NCBI RefSeq assembly: GCF_900108335.1
Contig: NZ_FNVT01000002.1
Span: 186,001 to 250,000, forward strand
Direction: 5' to 3'
Length of the DNA stretch: 64,000 nt
From: Nonomuraea solani
Lineage (GTDB): Bacteria > Actinomycetota > Actinomycetes > Streptosporangiales > Streptosporangiaceae
Both the position numbers and the translations under genes were made by a program. The notes below the pieces were generated by a model. That model was not told the DNA's origin. It saw only the letters and a list, made by a program, of their open reading frames with translations, and made no database searches. The stretch's first letter is position 1. Each line of letters begins with the position of its first letter. Of this stretch, positions 36,164 through 45,055 are shown piece after piece.

Positions 36164-39100
36164 TCACAGTCCGGTGCCGACGAAGCCCAGTGAGCGATCG
36201 AGCTCCTGGCCCTCACAGTCGCGATCACGCGAGTCGAACAGATCGCCCCAGCTCGCCCGGCAGCGGAACAGCTCCGCACCGACCGCGCCAGGCGCGCCGG
36301 GCACGCCCTGCGGCGGGGCGGTCCAGATGTAGCCGAGCCTGCGCACGACCGTCTTGCCTTCGCAGGCGGGGTCGGCGGAGGTGAAGGTGTCCAGTCCGTC
36401 GCGGCAGTTCATCAGCGCCGTGGTGCCGGGCAACTGGAACATCGCCACCGTGCCGTAATTGCCTTCAGGGCGGTAGTTCCGCTCGATCCGGGCCGTGGAC
36501 GACGCGTGATCGTAGGGGTAGCCGCTGGTGACATGCCTGATCAAGTGGGTGTAGGCGCGGGTGTGACCGAGGGAGAACTCCGTGGTTCTGCCCTCACAAC
36601 CGGGATCCGTGGAGGCGAAGTGTCCTCCACCGGAAATGGCACACCGGTACACCTGAAGGGTCGGTACGCCGGCGGGCGGCGTTGAATAGAGCCGCCCGAC
36701 GCTGCCGAGGTTGGTATGGGTCCCGCAATCAGGCGACAGGAAATAGTCCGTGGCCCCGCTGCGGCAGGAGTAAATGACACGCGTGTCGGGGGCACCTTGC
36801 GGCGCGAGCAACCCGAGGGAGAATTCGAAATGCGAGCCCGGCGGCACCTGCCCGCTGGTCACGATGTGGTGGCCGGCGAGATTGTAGAAGCGTCCGAGCT
36901 GTCTCCCGTAATGGTTGGTCTGCCGGGTGACCGGCTGGTCACGATACTCGTCCCGGATCTGGTCCTGCGTGCGCACGCCCGTCCAGGCGTGCACGTCGTC
37001 GATCACCCCGGTGAACGGCGTCGCCGCCGCGCCGTTCACCTTTCCGCGGCCCACCTGGAAGGCGCCGGTGGCGTTCCATTTGGCGGTCATGGGCACGCTG
37101 CCTTCGAAGGCGCTGTTGACGTACAACCGGAGCCGCGCGTCAGCGGCGTCGTACACGCCGGTCAGATGCGTCCATTCCCCGGCGCGCGCGGGTCCGCTGG
37201 AGTCGACGCTGACCATGTCGCCGTCGCCGGTGTCCGACTGCGCCAGCGCGAACGACCACTTGCGTGTGTCGGCGCGATAGCGCAGTTGGAAGCCGCTCGC
37301 CTGGGTGCCGTCCTGGCTGAGGATCGTCCGCCATTGATCGCCGGTCTCGTCCAGCCTGGCCCACGCGGTGACGGTGAAACCGGCGTCGGTGCGGATGACG
37401 GGGCCGGTGGTCGCAAGAGCCGCGTCGCCGCCGTTGAACCGCACCGCTCCGGTGCCCACCTTGCCCGCCGTCCACGAGGTCGCGCCGCTGAGAGTGGCGA
37501 TCCGGTAGTTGCCCGAGACTTCTTGAGCCGTCGTGCCCGTCCCCTCGTCCAAGGGGAGAAATGCCTCCTCAACGGCGGGTGCGCCGGCCAGGTCGTGGAT
37601 CTCCTCGGCCGCCAGGACCCGATCGTAGATCCGCACCTCGTCCAGCGCGCCCGGCCAATGGTCGACGGGCCCACCGCGCCACTGGGCGCGGCCCAGTTGC
37701 ACCGCCCCGGTCGCGTTCCACGGGGTGGTGTGATCGGCGGGCTGCCCGGCGACGCCGTCTACGTAGATTTTGATCTGCCTGGCTCCGGCGTCATAAAGGC
37801 CCACCAGGTGCGTCCACCGTCCCGCGACCGCGGTGGCCGGCGATTCGGCGATGTGCCGTACGGCGTCGTTGTCGTGCGCGGCCGGCATCATGAAGTTCCA
37901 TTTCTTGCCGGCCGGGTTGTACTGCAGGAAGAATCCGCTGATGGCGGTCGCGTCCTGGCTGACGGCCGTCCGGAAGGTGGTGTCCAGCCGGTCCAGGCGC
38001 ACCCATGCCGAAACGGAGAACGATTTGTCGGTCTCCACGGTGGGACCGCCTGCGGTGGCGGCGTATCCGGTGGTGCCGTTCATCCACAGGGCGTCGCCGT
38101 GCCGGCCGATCTGCCAGCGGGTCGATGCCTCGGGCGTCGCGTGGTGACCGTTCGGCGAGTCGTCGACGGCCTTCATCTCCGAGGAGCCCTCCAGCTTCCA
38201 GTGCCCCTTCGGGGGCGTACCTCGCCCGACCCAGAAGTGGTACCGGTATTCGGGGCCGACGTTGCCGGCGCGGTCGATGCTGCGCACGTACAGGTCGAGT
38301 GACCCGTCATCGGGCGGGGTGACCAGCGCATTCGCCGTGCCGGACCCGGCCCTGGCGTAGAAGACGCCCTCCTGGCCGTACACGTAGTACTGGTATTGCG
38401 CCACGTCGGTCTCGCCGTTGGGGGCGAAGGCGAACCCGCCCGTGAAACCGACCGACCCGCCCGCGTCGCAGGGGTCGTAGTCCGGTGGCTCACATTCGGG
38501 GTAGGTCACCGAGCTGACCTTCGGCGCCGCCCTCGGGGCGGTACGGTCGATCGTGACGTCACACCACGGGCCCCACGGCCCGGCGTCGATGCCGTCGACG
38601 CCGCGCACCCGGTAGGCCAGTTTGGCCCCGTCGACGGCATCCGCCGCCGGCACATCGGCGGTGAAGGAGGCACCGGAGAGTTTTCCCGCCGTGGTGACCG
38701 TGCCGAGCCGGGCGCCGAACCTGGTGTACCACTCGAACTGGGCGGCCACATGACCGCCGTCGGGATCGGTCACGAATGCCGCCATCTGCGGTCCGCGTGG
38801 TCCGAGGTTGGGGTCGTTGCCGATGTAGGGGTTGATGTGCGGCTCGTCCGGCTGAACGGCGCAGCCCTTGTTCTCCACGGTCTGGCCGGTGGGGGCATGG
38901 GGATAGCTGTTGTAGGTGACGCTCACGCTCGGGTCGGTGTTGAACTTCTTCCAGGCGAAGCGGTCGCCCTCATCCCGTGCCTTCAGCATGATGGAGAAGT
39001 GACCGCCGCCGAACGCCACACCGTTGTTGACGGCGGCGGTGGCGTTGAATCCGATTGATTTGCCCGGGCAACCGGCGTTGTAGCCGTGGGCGACGTTGGC

Positions 39101-40300
39101 CGTGCCCAAGTGAACCGGTCCTCCGCCGGGGAAGGGCTGGTTCTCCCACGTGGTTCCTTCATGAATCGCGTTGGTGCCCCACGCCTCCACGTCCCGTGCG
39201 TTGCACGATGGGGCGTAATTTTCGAAGATGTTGAACTCGGCGTTGAGGACGTGCCTGCCGAGCAGGAATGCGGCGTCGAACCGGAAGTAGGACCTCGCCA
39301 CTCCGATGTTGTTGCAGTACGGCCAGTCGCAGTATCCGACCTTCGCCAGATTCTGCCCGTCGCCGCCCCAGTAAGGGTCTCTTGGGTGGTTGGAGAACAC
39401 CAGGGCGAACCCGGTCCTGCCCGCTGGAAAGTCCGCCCGAACCTCGACCGGGAATCTCGTATTCGTGTCCGCCAGGAGTGCTTGGCCCGGTCTCAGAATC
39501 AGTGAGTCCTTGCCCAGGAGGAATTCGCCGGCCGCCCGCTTGGCATCCGGCGACGAGTCCCATGCCATCGGTGCTCCGGAGACGAAAACCGGTTTTCCCT
39601 TGGCGTCATAGGCGCCGATTTTCCCATGTCCATCGTCCCGGATCTTTGCGCCGTTGGCGTGCAGTCCGAAGTTCAGCTCGGCCAGCTTCGGATTCGCCGC
39701 CGCTGCTCTGTCCTTGATCACCAGCACCTCGGTGAAGCCCTGGGCCGTCGCGGCCATCCGCAGGTCCACCCCGGGCAGGACCTCCGGATAGGTGGCGGCG
39801 CCGCCGTTCAGCACGGGCTTGGGCAAGGGCGCCGGCCAGCGCAACTCGATGTGCGCGTCGCTTTGCCCGAGCCTCGCCAGGGGCTGGTCCCCTCCCCCGG
39901 AGAAGACGACAGGCGCCGTGGCGGCGGCCGGCTCCACGCCGCCGTCGGCTCGCCGGCGCAGCGTCGTGTCGACCGGGACCCACCCTGAGCCGCGCTTGAC
40001 ACGGACCGGAACGGTGCTCAACTCGGCCGTGAATGTTCCGTCCGGGTTGGCGTGGACATCGCGCACCTCGGACCGCTCCGCGGTCACCGCCACACGTTTG
40101 CCGGTGCGTTTCGCCTCTCTGGCCGCCCACGGGGCCGAACCCACCGGATCGTCAATCCCCAAATCTTCCGCCCCCGCTGAAACCATGGCCGTGTTCCCGG
40201 ACGGCCTCGCCGCAGATGCGCCTGCCGGGGCCACCACCGGTTGCAGGCCAGAAAGCACGGTCGTCACACCCACGATCAGAATGCGTAAACGTCGCAACAC
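36164..40300 (-). CDS. Exported LamG/DNRLRE protein with DUF5648-type repeats
   Basis: About 1378 aa. The GTG at 40300 has GGAGG upstream and gives a signal peptide (VLRRLRILIVGVTTVLSG); the longer frame adds 20 non-signal residues. Order: an N-terminal region typical of RHS partners (ELRWPAPLPKPVLNGG), a DNRLRE-like domain with VARSYFRFDAAFLLG, Ig-like segments, and two LamG-type jelly rolls (SFSVSAWVRLDRLDTTFR and FTVTAWARLDETGDQWR). The end is a set of repeats of the form LFRC...GDLFDS.D..CEG....LGFV, as in DUF5648. It stops 21 nt before the chosen RHS start, so the two are probably made together and may work together at the cell surface; this is inferred. Confidence 0.87.
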   Translation of the reverse strand: MLRRLRILIVGVTTVLSGLQPVVAPAGASAARPSGNTAMVSAGAEDLGIDDPVGSAPWAAREAKRTGKRVAVTAERSEVRDVHANPDGTFTAELSTVPVRVKRGSGWVPVDTTLRRRADGGVEPAAATAPVVFSGGGDQPLARLGQSDAHIELRWPAPLPKPVLNGGAATYPEVLPGVDLRMAATAQGFTEVLVIKDRAAAANPKLAELNFGLHANGAKIRDDGHGKIGAYDAKGKPVFVSGAPMAWDSSPDAKRAAGEFLLGKDSLILRPGQALLADTNTRFPVEVRADFPAGRTGFALVFSNHPRDPYWGGDGQNLAKVGYCDWPYCNNIGVARSYFRFDAAFLLGRHVLNAEFNIFENYAPSCNARDVEAWGTNAIHEGTTWENQPFPGGGPVHLGTANVAHGYNAGCPGKSIGFNATAAVNNGVAFGGGHFSIMLKARDEGDRFAWKKFNTDPSVSVTYNSYPHAPTGQTVENKGCAVQPDEPHINPYIGNDPNLGPRGPQMAAFVTDPDGGHVAAQFEWYTRFGARLGTVTTAGKLSGASFTADVPAADAVDGAKLAYRVRGVDGIDAGPWGPWCDVTIDRTAPRAAPKVSSVTYPECEPPDYDPCDAGGSVGFTGGFAFAPNGETDVAQYQYYVYGQEGVFYARAGSGTANALVTPPDDGSLDLYVRSIDRAGNVGPEYRYHFWVGRGTPPKGHWKLEGSSEMKAVDDSPNGHHATPEASTRWQIGRHGDALWMNGTTGYAATAGGPTVETDKSFSVSAWVRLDRLDTTFRTAVSQDATAISGFFLQYNPAGKKWNFMMPAAHDNDAVRHIAESPATAVAGRWTHLVGLYDAGARQIKIYVDGVAGQPADHTTPWNATGAVQLGRAQWRGGPVDHWPGALDEVRIYDRVLAAEEIHDLAGAPAVEEAFLPLDEGTGTTAQEVSGNYRIATLSGATSWTAGKVGTGAVRFNGGDAALATTGPVIRTDAGFTVTAWARLDETGDQWRTILSQDGTQASGFQLRYRADTRKWSFALAQSDTGDGDMVSVDSSGPARAGEWTHLTGVYDAADARLRLYVNSAFEGSVPMTAKWNATGAFQVGRGKVNGAAATPFTGVIDDVHAWTGVRTQDQIRDEYRDQPVTRQTNHYGRQLGRFYNLAGHHIVTSGQVPPGSHFEFSLGLLAPQGAPDTRVIYSCRSGATDYFLSPDCGTHTNLGSVGRLYSTPPAGVPTLQVYRCAISGGGHFASTDPGCEGRTTEFSLGHTRAYTHLIRHVTSGYPYDHASSTARIERNYRPEGNYGTVAMFQLPGTTALMNCRDGLDTFTSADPACEGKTVVRRLGYIWTAPPQGVPGAPGAVGAELFRCRASWGDLFDSRDRDCEGQELDRSLGFVGTGL

Positions 40301-40584
40301 CTTGCCTCCAGGAGTTGACCGGGTAACAGCCCGCGGAGTGACCGATGGCGCCTGGGACATTCCTGCGGCGATGGAACGTCGTATTTCTGCCAGGCATGGT
40401 GTCGTAAACCGAGACGCCTTGAGAACAAGGTCGAATACTTCATCGCGTCCTTACCGGCAGGCCAAATCATCCGGCGACATCTTCGTTCACGGAGTCGCCG
40501 GGCTTCGGCTCATCGTTGGGGTCCTCACCGAGGAGGGTGCCACCCGTAGCCGGTGCCTGTCGTTACGGCTGAGCGCACACGTCT

Positions 40585-41523
40585 TTAGTCCGCGTGCACT
40601 GTCGCGCGCTGTTCGCGGAATTGGCGCGGTGAGAGGCCGTAGGCGGCGCGGAATGCCTGGCTGAAATGCGCGGGGCTGGTGAAGCCCCACCGGGCGGCGA
40701 TCGCGTGGATCGGGTGGGCGGCCAGGTGGGGGTCGGCGAAGTCGCGCCGGCATCGCTCCAGGCGACGCTCGCGGATCCAGCCGGCGACGGTGTGCCCCTC
40801 CTGGTGGAACAGCTTGTGCAGGTAGCGCAGGGAAATGTGGTGTGCCGCGGCGATGGCGCCCGGGGTCAGGTGCGCATCACCCAGGTTGTCCCGGATGAAG
40901 GCGTGAACCTGGGCCAGCAGCGCCCGCCGCCTGGTGTGCGGCGGCACCGCGTTCTGAGCGTCCAGCGCATCGGCGAGCGCCGTGCCCAGCACGTCAATCG
41001 TGAGGGTGGCCAGCCGGGCGGTATCAGAAGGGGTCAGTTCATGCATCCGGCGGGCGAGTTGCAGCAGGAACTGTGACGACAGCGCACCGATGCCCCGGGT
41101 GCCCTGGAGGCGAACCGCACTCAAATGCCGCACCTCCCGGCTGGGCAACGGCAGTAACGAGCGCGAAAACCGCAGGAGCAGCACCTGGTGCGCTGGACCA
41201 TCCGGTGCGAACGCGGCCACATAGGGACGCGAGGGGTTGTACAGCACCAGATCCCCGGCTCCGAGATCCGCGTGCCGGTCGTCTTGCGCCAGCACGCCGC
41301 CACCGCGCACGACGCAGCCCAGATGGAACACGTCGGGATCGACCAGGCCAATGGGCGCAGGTGTGAGGATCGAGTGCGGCATCGTAGTCATCAGCGTCAC
41401 CTGCACGGGGCCGAACTCACTCACCTCATGCCCGAGGGCGAACCGCTCCACCGGTTCCCCACCGGGGCTGATCTCGTCCATGACCTCCACCCGAGTGCTG
41501 TCGCCGCCGGCCCGGATCAGCAT
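40585..41523 (-). CDS. AraC-family transcriptional regulator
   Basis: 312 aa. The N-terminal about 180 residues are an AraC-binding-like cupin domain (LVLYNPSRPYVAAF), and the C-terminal 100 carry two HTHs (LTPGAIAAAHHISLRYLHKLFHQ and ARWGFTSPAHFSQAFRAAYG, ending SPRQFREQR). The ligand is unknown. It is flanked by a gene-poor region and IS630 debris, so no target gene is obvious. Confidence 0.92.
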   Translation of the reverse strand: MLIRAGGDSTRVEVMDEISPGGEPVERFALGHEVSEFGPVQVTLMTTMPHSILTPAPIGLVDPDVFHLGCVVRGGGVLAQDDRHADLGAGDLVLYNPSRPYVAAFAPDGPAHQVLLLRFSRSLLPLPSREVRHLSAVRLQGTRGIGALSSQFLLQLARRMHELTPSDTARLATLTIDVLGTALADALDAQNAVPPHTRRRALLAQVHAFIRDNLGDAHLTPGAIAAAHHISLRYLHKLFHQEGHTVAGWIRERRLERCRRDFADPHLAAHPIHAIAARWGFTSPAHFSQAFRAAYGLSPRQFREQRATVHAD

Positions 41524-41839
41524 CGCCCGAACAAGGGCTCAAGGACAACCCTCGTGCCGCGCACGGCGATACGGAGAGTTCGGACATTGCCCCGAACGCG
41601 ACTCGCCTCACCTGCCCTCCGGCACGTTTCCCCACCCTTTGATCAGCCGCTGAAAGTTCAGGCGCCGCCCGGGGACGTACAGAAGACCCTGAACAATTAC
41701 GAGTGCCCCGCGCCCACTGATGCTTTGGGCGTCCGGCAGTGTCGGGTCCTGACGACGTGTGATGGGGCGTACGAGCACGCCCGCGACCATCGTGCCGACC
41801 ACGACAGGCCATCATCTCCCACATCGGGCCGGAATTTGC

Positions 41840-42064
41840 GAGAGATAATCTCGGCTGCAGCCGCACGACAACCCCGGCGAACGCCTCTGGGCGGCGCTAA
41901 AGGCGTCCATCGCCAACACCGCCGCCATCTGGCCCGGCCGCCTCAGACAAATCCACGCCTTCTTCCACGCCCGCTCGCCCGACCAGTTATTGACCGCCGC
42001 AGCTCGCCGGGTCGGCCCGTGGCTCCTCACCGATTACAAGCGGAATCACTGGAATGCCGCTTAG
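41840..42064 (+). mobile_element. IS630-family transposase C-terminal remnant
   Basis: The frame ending at 42064 reads NPGERLWAALKASIAN, then TAAIWPGRLRQIHAFFHARS and LLTDYKRNHWNAA. This is the conserved end of actinobacterial IS630 (DDE_3) transposases. The catalytic N-terminal part is gone. Its stop overlaps the end of the convergent F420-type reductase gene. Confidence 0.78.
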
Positions 42065-42576
42065 CGCGGGGACAGGCGGAAGACACGCAGCTCGCGGCCG
42101 GAGCGCTCGGTGTAGCCCTGGTACAGCGGCCAGAAACCGACCAGGATCCGCCAGGCCTGCTCGCGGTCGGCTCCCGCCAGAAGGGTCGCCGTCACGGGGA
42201 CGACGTGACCGCGGAACCTCACCGTGGCCTGCGGGGTCTTCAGCAGGTTGCCGCTCCAGGCGGGGTGGTGGTCTCGGCCGAAGTTGCTGCCGACCACGAG
42301 GAACGTGCCGCCTTCCTCGGGCAGACAGGCGAGCGGGCTCTCGCGGGGTTGCCCCGACTTGCTGCCGGTCGTGGTGAGCAGCAGGTGAGGGATCATCTGG
42401 TCACCCATGAGAACGCGCCCGCCGGTCATGCGGTTGATCAGGCGGTCGAGCGGCGGCACAATCCTGGGCGCGATCTTGGCGAAGCCCTTGGTGCCCGCGA
42501 GCCACTGGAAGAACGGACGCAGCGCGGTGCTGACACGTGCCCTGACTCCGCCGCTGGACTGCTGCTGGTCGACCAC
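42061..42576 (-). CDS. Deazaflavin (F420)-dependent nitroreductase-like protein
   Basis: 171 aa of the DDN/Rv3547-type split-barrel family, which uses F420H2 to reduce diverse compounds. Motifs: LLLTTTGSKSGQPRESPL in the F420-binding part, VVGSNFGRDHHPAWSGNL, and the end region VGFWPLYQGYTERSGRELRVF. N-terminal helix as expected. Start is GTG. Its physiological substrate is unknown; no F420 biosynthesis genes are nearby. Confidence 0.9.
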   Translation of the reverse strand: MVDQQQSSGGVRARVSTALRPFFQWLAGTKGFAKIAPRIVPPLDRLINRMTGGRVLMGDQMIPHLLLTTTGSKSGQPRESPLACLPEEGGTFLVVGSNFGRDHHPAWSGNLLKTPQATVRFRGHVVPVTATLLAGADREQAWRILVGFWPLYQGYTERSGRELRVFRLSPR

Positions 42577-42750
42577 GATGACCTCACGTTCGATTCGGTG
42601 AGCCGGTGTGGAAAGGATAGTGCCCTAGCAAGCGTTTGGTCTATCGGGTGTCGGCAGCATTGTCGCTTGCATCCGCACAGGTCATGACTCTGTGAGGGCT
42701 TCCTATGGCGTACGGGAGCTCCGATCACCCGGGAGACGGAAGCGCGTACG

Positions 42751-42769
42751 GCAGGATGATCGATCCTGC
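42751..42769. terminator. Weak hairpin, possible terminator
   Basis: Seven-base perfect arms (42751-42757, 42763-42769) with a 5-nt loop, about 80 nt downstream of the secreted-protein stop at 42849 (-). Confidence 0.3.
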
Positions 42770-42848
42770 TCCCCCGACTGGCCCACCTCCGCCAGTAGTC
42801 GGCCAACGGGGAAGGGATGGCCCAGAAGGCCGCCGATCAGTGGGCCGA

Positions 42849-43301
42849 TCAGCCGTAGTTCTGAACCCACACCCTGACCGTGTGGGACTTGGGGCTGAGA
42901 GTGACGGTGGCCCTCCACTTCTCGCCGGCCCTCGCATTGTGGATACGGGTGTACATCTTCCCGCCCAGGCAGTAACCGCGGTCGCGCTTCATTTTCATCC
43001 ACCCCCCACCTGGGCCGATACCACTGGGCCCCCATTTCCACAGGGTGGCCGTGGCCGCGGTACCGTCACCGCCGTTCCAGCACTGGGTGACGATCTGCAG
43101 GACTTTGGCCTGGCTCTTGATCGCCCCGGTATCGATGCCCCTGGTGTTCCCGCCGCCGTCCCAGATGGTGAACCAGCGGGCCTGGCTCACCTGCTGGACG
43201 GAGACGGCGGCCGTCGCCGCAGTCGCCGCCTGGGCAGCGGGGGCGAGAAGCGTGCCGGCCGTAAGAGCGCCGGCGGCCAGGATCAGTGGTAGGCGTCTCA
43301 T
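42849..43301 (-). CDS. Small secreted protein of unknown function
   Basis: 150 aa from the ATG at 43301 with AAGGAAG upstream. Signal peptide MRRLPLILAAGALTAGTLL, cleaved near AAQAA. The mature domain has WFTIWDGGGNTRG, two cysteines (TQCWNGG, GYCLGG) and a basic middle (KMKRDRGY). Beta-rich, as in small lectin-like or inhibitor-like secreted proteins. No family recognised. It is divergent from another small secreted-protein gene. Confidence 0.75.
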   Translation of the reverse strand: MRRLPLILAAGALTAGTLLAPAAQAATAATAAVSVQQVSQARWFTIWDGGGNTRGIDTGAIKSQAKVLQIVTQCWNGGDGTAATATLWKWGPSGIGPGGGWMKMKRDRGYCLGGKMYTRIHNARAGEKWRATVTLSPKSHTVRVWVQNYG

Positions 43302-43689
43302 CGTGCTTCCTTTCGCTGGTCGTCGTGGACATGGGAAAGGTAGGCCAGGGCTCGTTGAGTTCTTGTTGAGTCCTGGTTGACCCGGCTCGATGAGGGGTGC
43401 CGAACAACTTGGATGGGCCCCTGATCCTGGGGCACGAGGCTTCCTCGGGGCAGACGGTCTCGCGTCCATACCTCCGTGGTTGACGCCCGGATGTGCGCTA
43501 CCGCGATTGGTGGAGGGGAAGGTTCCACCTGGCGGTTGACGACCCGCCGAGGGTGTGACAGATAGCCTCGATCTACCTGATCGGGGGGCGTCCGGCCAGA
43601 TGGGCGCCACGGTAGGCACAGGTCTTCAGGGCAAGCGGTCAGACGGGCCGCTCGCCGCCGGGGAACGGAAGCCAGGACGGGGTCTCGGC

Positions 43690-44145
43690 ATGAAACGCAT
43701 CCATACGATCGGCGCGGCGCTCGCCGCCGCCACCGTCGTCCCACTGGGGTCACTGGCCCTGCCCGCGCCAGCGCAGGCAACCGCCTCCTACCTGGAGGCA
43801 CAGTGCACTATCAGCACCCCCTTCGGCGGGTACCGCGGGAGCCTGCGGGTGTACTACAACAGCAGTTCCACGCACGATTTCTTCAACCGGCTCAACTGGT
43901 ACAGCTACGGCCCAGGTCAGGGGACCAACAACAAGATCTTTATCAGGCTCCGCAAGCACAGAACCGGGCCTGACCAGACCCTCAAGAGCTGGGCCATCAA
44001 CACCCGCAAGGGCTCCGGAGGCCGCAGCATCAACATCGCCGTCAACCGGAGGGACCGCGTCTGGTTTGACTTCAAGTTCAGGTTCGACATTCCCCACGCG
44101 AGCACCCTTGACTGCCTCAAGATGTACCGCACCCGGAGCATCTGA
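43690..44145 (+). CDS. Small secreted protein of unknown function
   Basis: 151 aa from the ATG at 43690; codons upstream in the same frame lack signal-peptide character. Signal peptide MKRIHTIGAALAAATVV, cleaved near AQATA. The mature part is basic and aromatic (RLNWYSYGPGQG, RVWFDFKFRFD) with two cysteines (AQCTIS, LDCLKM). A weak hairpin follows at 44173. Family unknown. Confidence 0.75.
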   Translation: MKRIHTIGAALAAATVVPLGSLALPAPAQATASYLEAQCTISTPFGGYRGSLRVYYNSSSTHDFFNRLNWYSYGPGQGTNNKIFIRLRKHRTGPDQTLKSWAINTRKGSGGRSINIAVNRRDRVWFDFKFRFDIPHASTLDCLKMYRTRSI

Positions 44146-44172
44146 CACGAAGTCGAAGACGGCCGCTGAGGC

Positions 44173-44192
44173 CGCACCCGGCCGAGGGTGCG
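44173..44192 (+). terminator. Probable terminator of the secreted-protein gene
   Basis: CGCACCC and GGGTGCG form a 7-bp perfect stem with a 6-nt loop, 27 nt after the stop at 44145. Confidence 0.5.
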
Positions 44193-44215
44193 TGCCCGCT
44201 CAGATCCAGCGCACT

Positions 44216-44793
44216 CGACTCCGCGCCCGTGGCGAGGTCGCCCGCCTGGCCGGCCTGCGGTACGGGCGCTGCTGCTGGCGCAATGGGCCGGCACCGGCGC
44301 TGATGGTCGGCGCCGAGGGCGTGCTGGTCCCGTACGCCGCGCAGGCCGGCGCACCTGACGCGGCTGGTCTGCTGTTCGCGGCGGTCGCCGCCGGAATGTT
44401 CGCCGGCAACCTGCCGGTTGGCCGTCTGGTACGCCCTGCGGGTCGGGAGCTGGCCGGCCCTCTCGCGCTTGCGGTCGGATTGCCGCTGCCGGGGTTCGCG
44501 CTGCACCCCGCACCGGGGTACGCCGCCACCCTGATGACGGTGTCCGGTTCGGCGTCGCCTACCAACTCGCGCTGGCCCGCAGGTTTCTCGGCACGGTGCC
44601 CGAGACGCAGCGCGGTCGGGCGTTCGCCCTGCTGCTGACCGGAACGATGACGCGGCAGGGCCTGGCCGCCGCGGCCGGCGGCGCGCTGGGCGAAATCGCG
44701 GCCCTGGGGCCGGCCGTCACGCCGGCCGGCGCGGCCTCGACCATCGCCGCCCTGATGCCCTGGCCAACGCTGTCGCCCACACGGCGACCCTGA
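44216..44793 (+). pseudogene. MFS transporter pseudogene
   Basis: Frames shift at least twice. GEVARLAGLRYGR, then LMVGAEGVLVPYAAQAG with AAVAAGMFAGNLPVGRLV (helices 1-2), then in another frame PETQRGRAFALLLTGTMTRQG and GGALGEIAALGPAV. Only about half of an MFS protein is left and no start is convincing. Confidence 0.75.
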
Positions 44794-45055
44794 CCGCGGC
44801 GGGACGCACAGGGCTGACCTGCGGGAGGATGGGTGCCCTCGGTCACGAGCCGCGTGAACGAAGGCACCCGGCCATTCGCCGCCGACGGGTACCGGCCACG
44901 ACCCGAACCCGGTGACGCCCCGGAAGGAGATCCGTTCTCGCGCGTCCAGGCAGGCGTGATCCGACCTCTGCAGACGTCCTGCTGGGCCCGCCGATTCGCG
45001 GAGGGCTCACGCCCCGGCTAGGGTGCCGCTGACTATCTGACGAGGGCGGACCCGA

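Noticed and set aside
41608..41802. 64-aa minus-strand frame near the AraC gene
   Set aside because: Coding bias is modest and the only start is a GTG with poor ribosome-site spacing; overlaps IS630-flanking debris.
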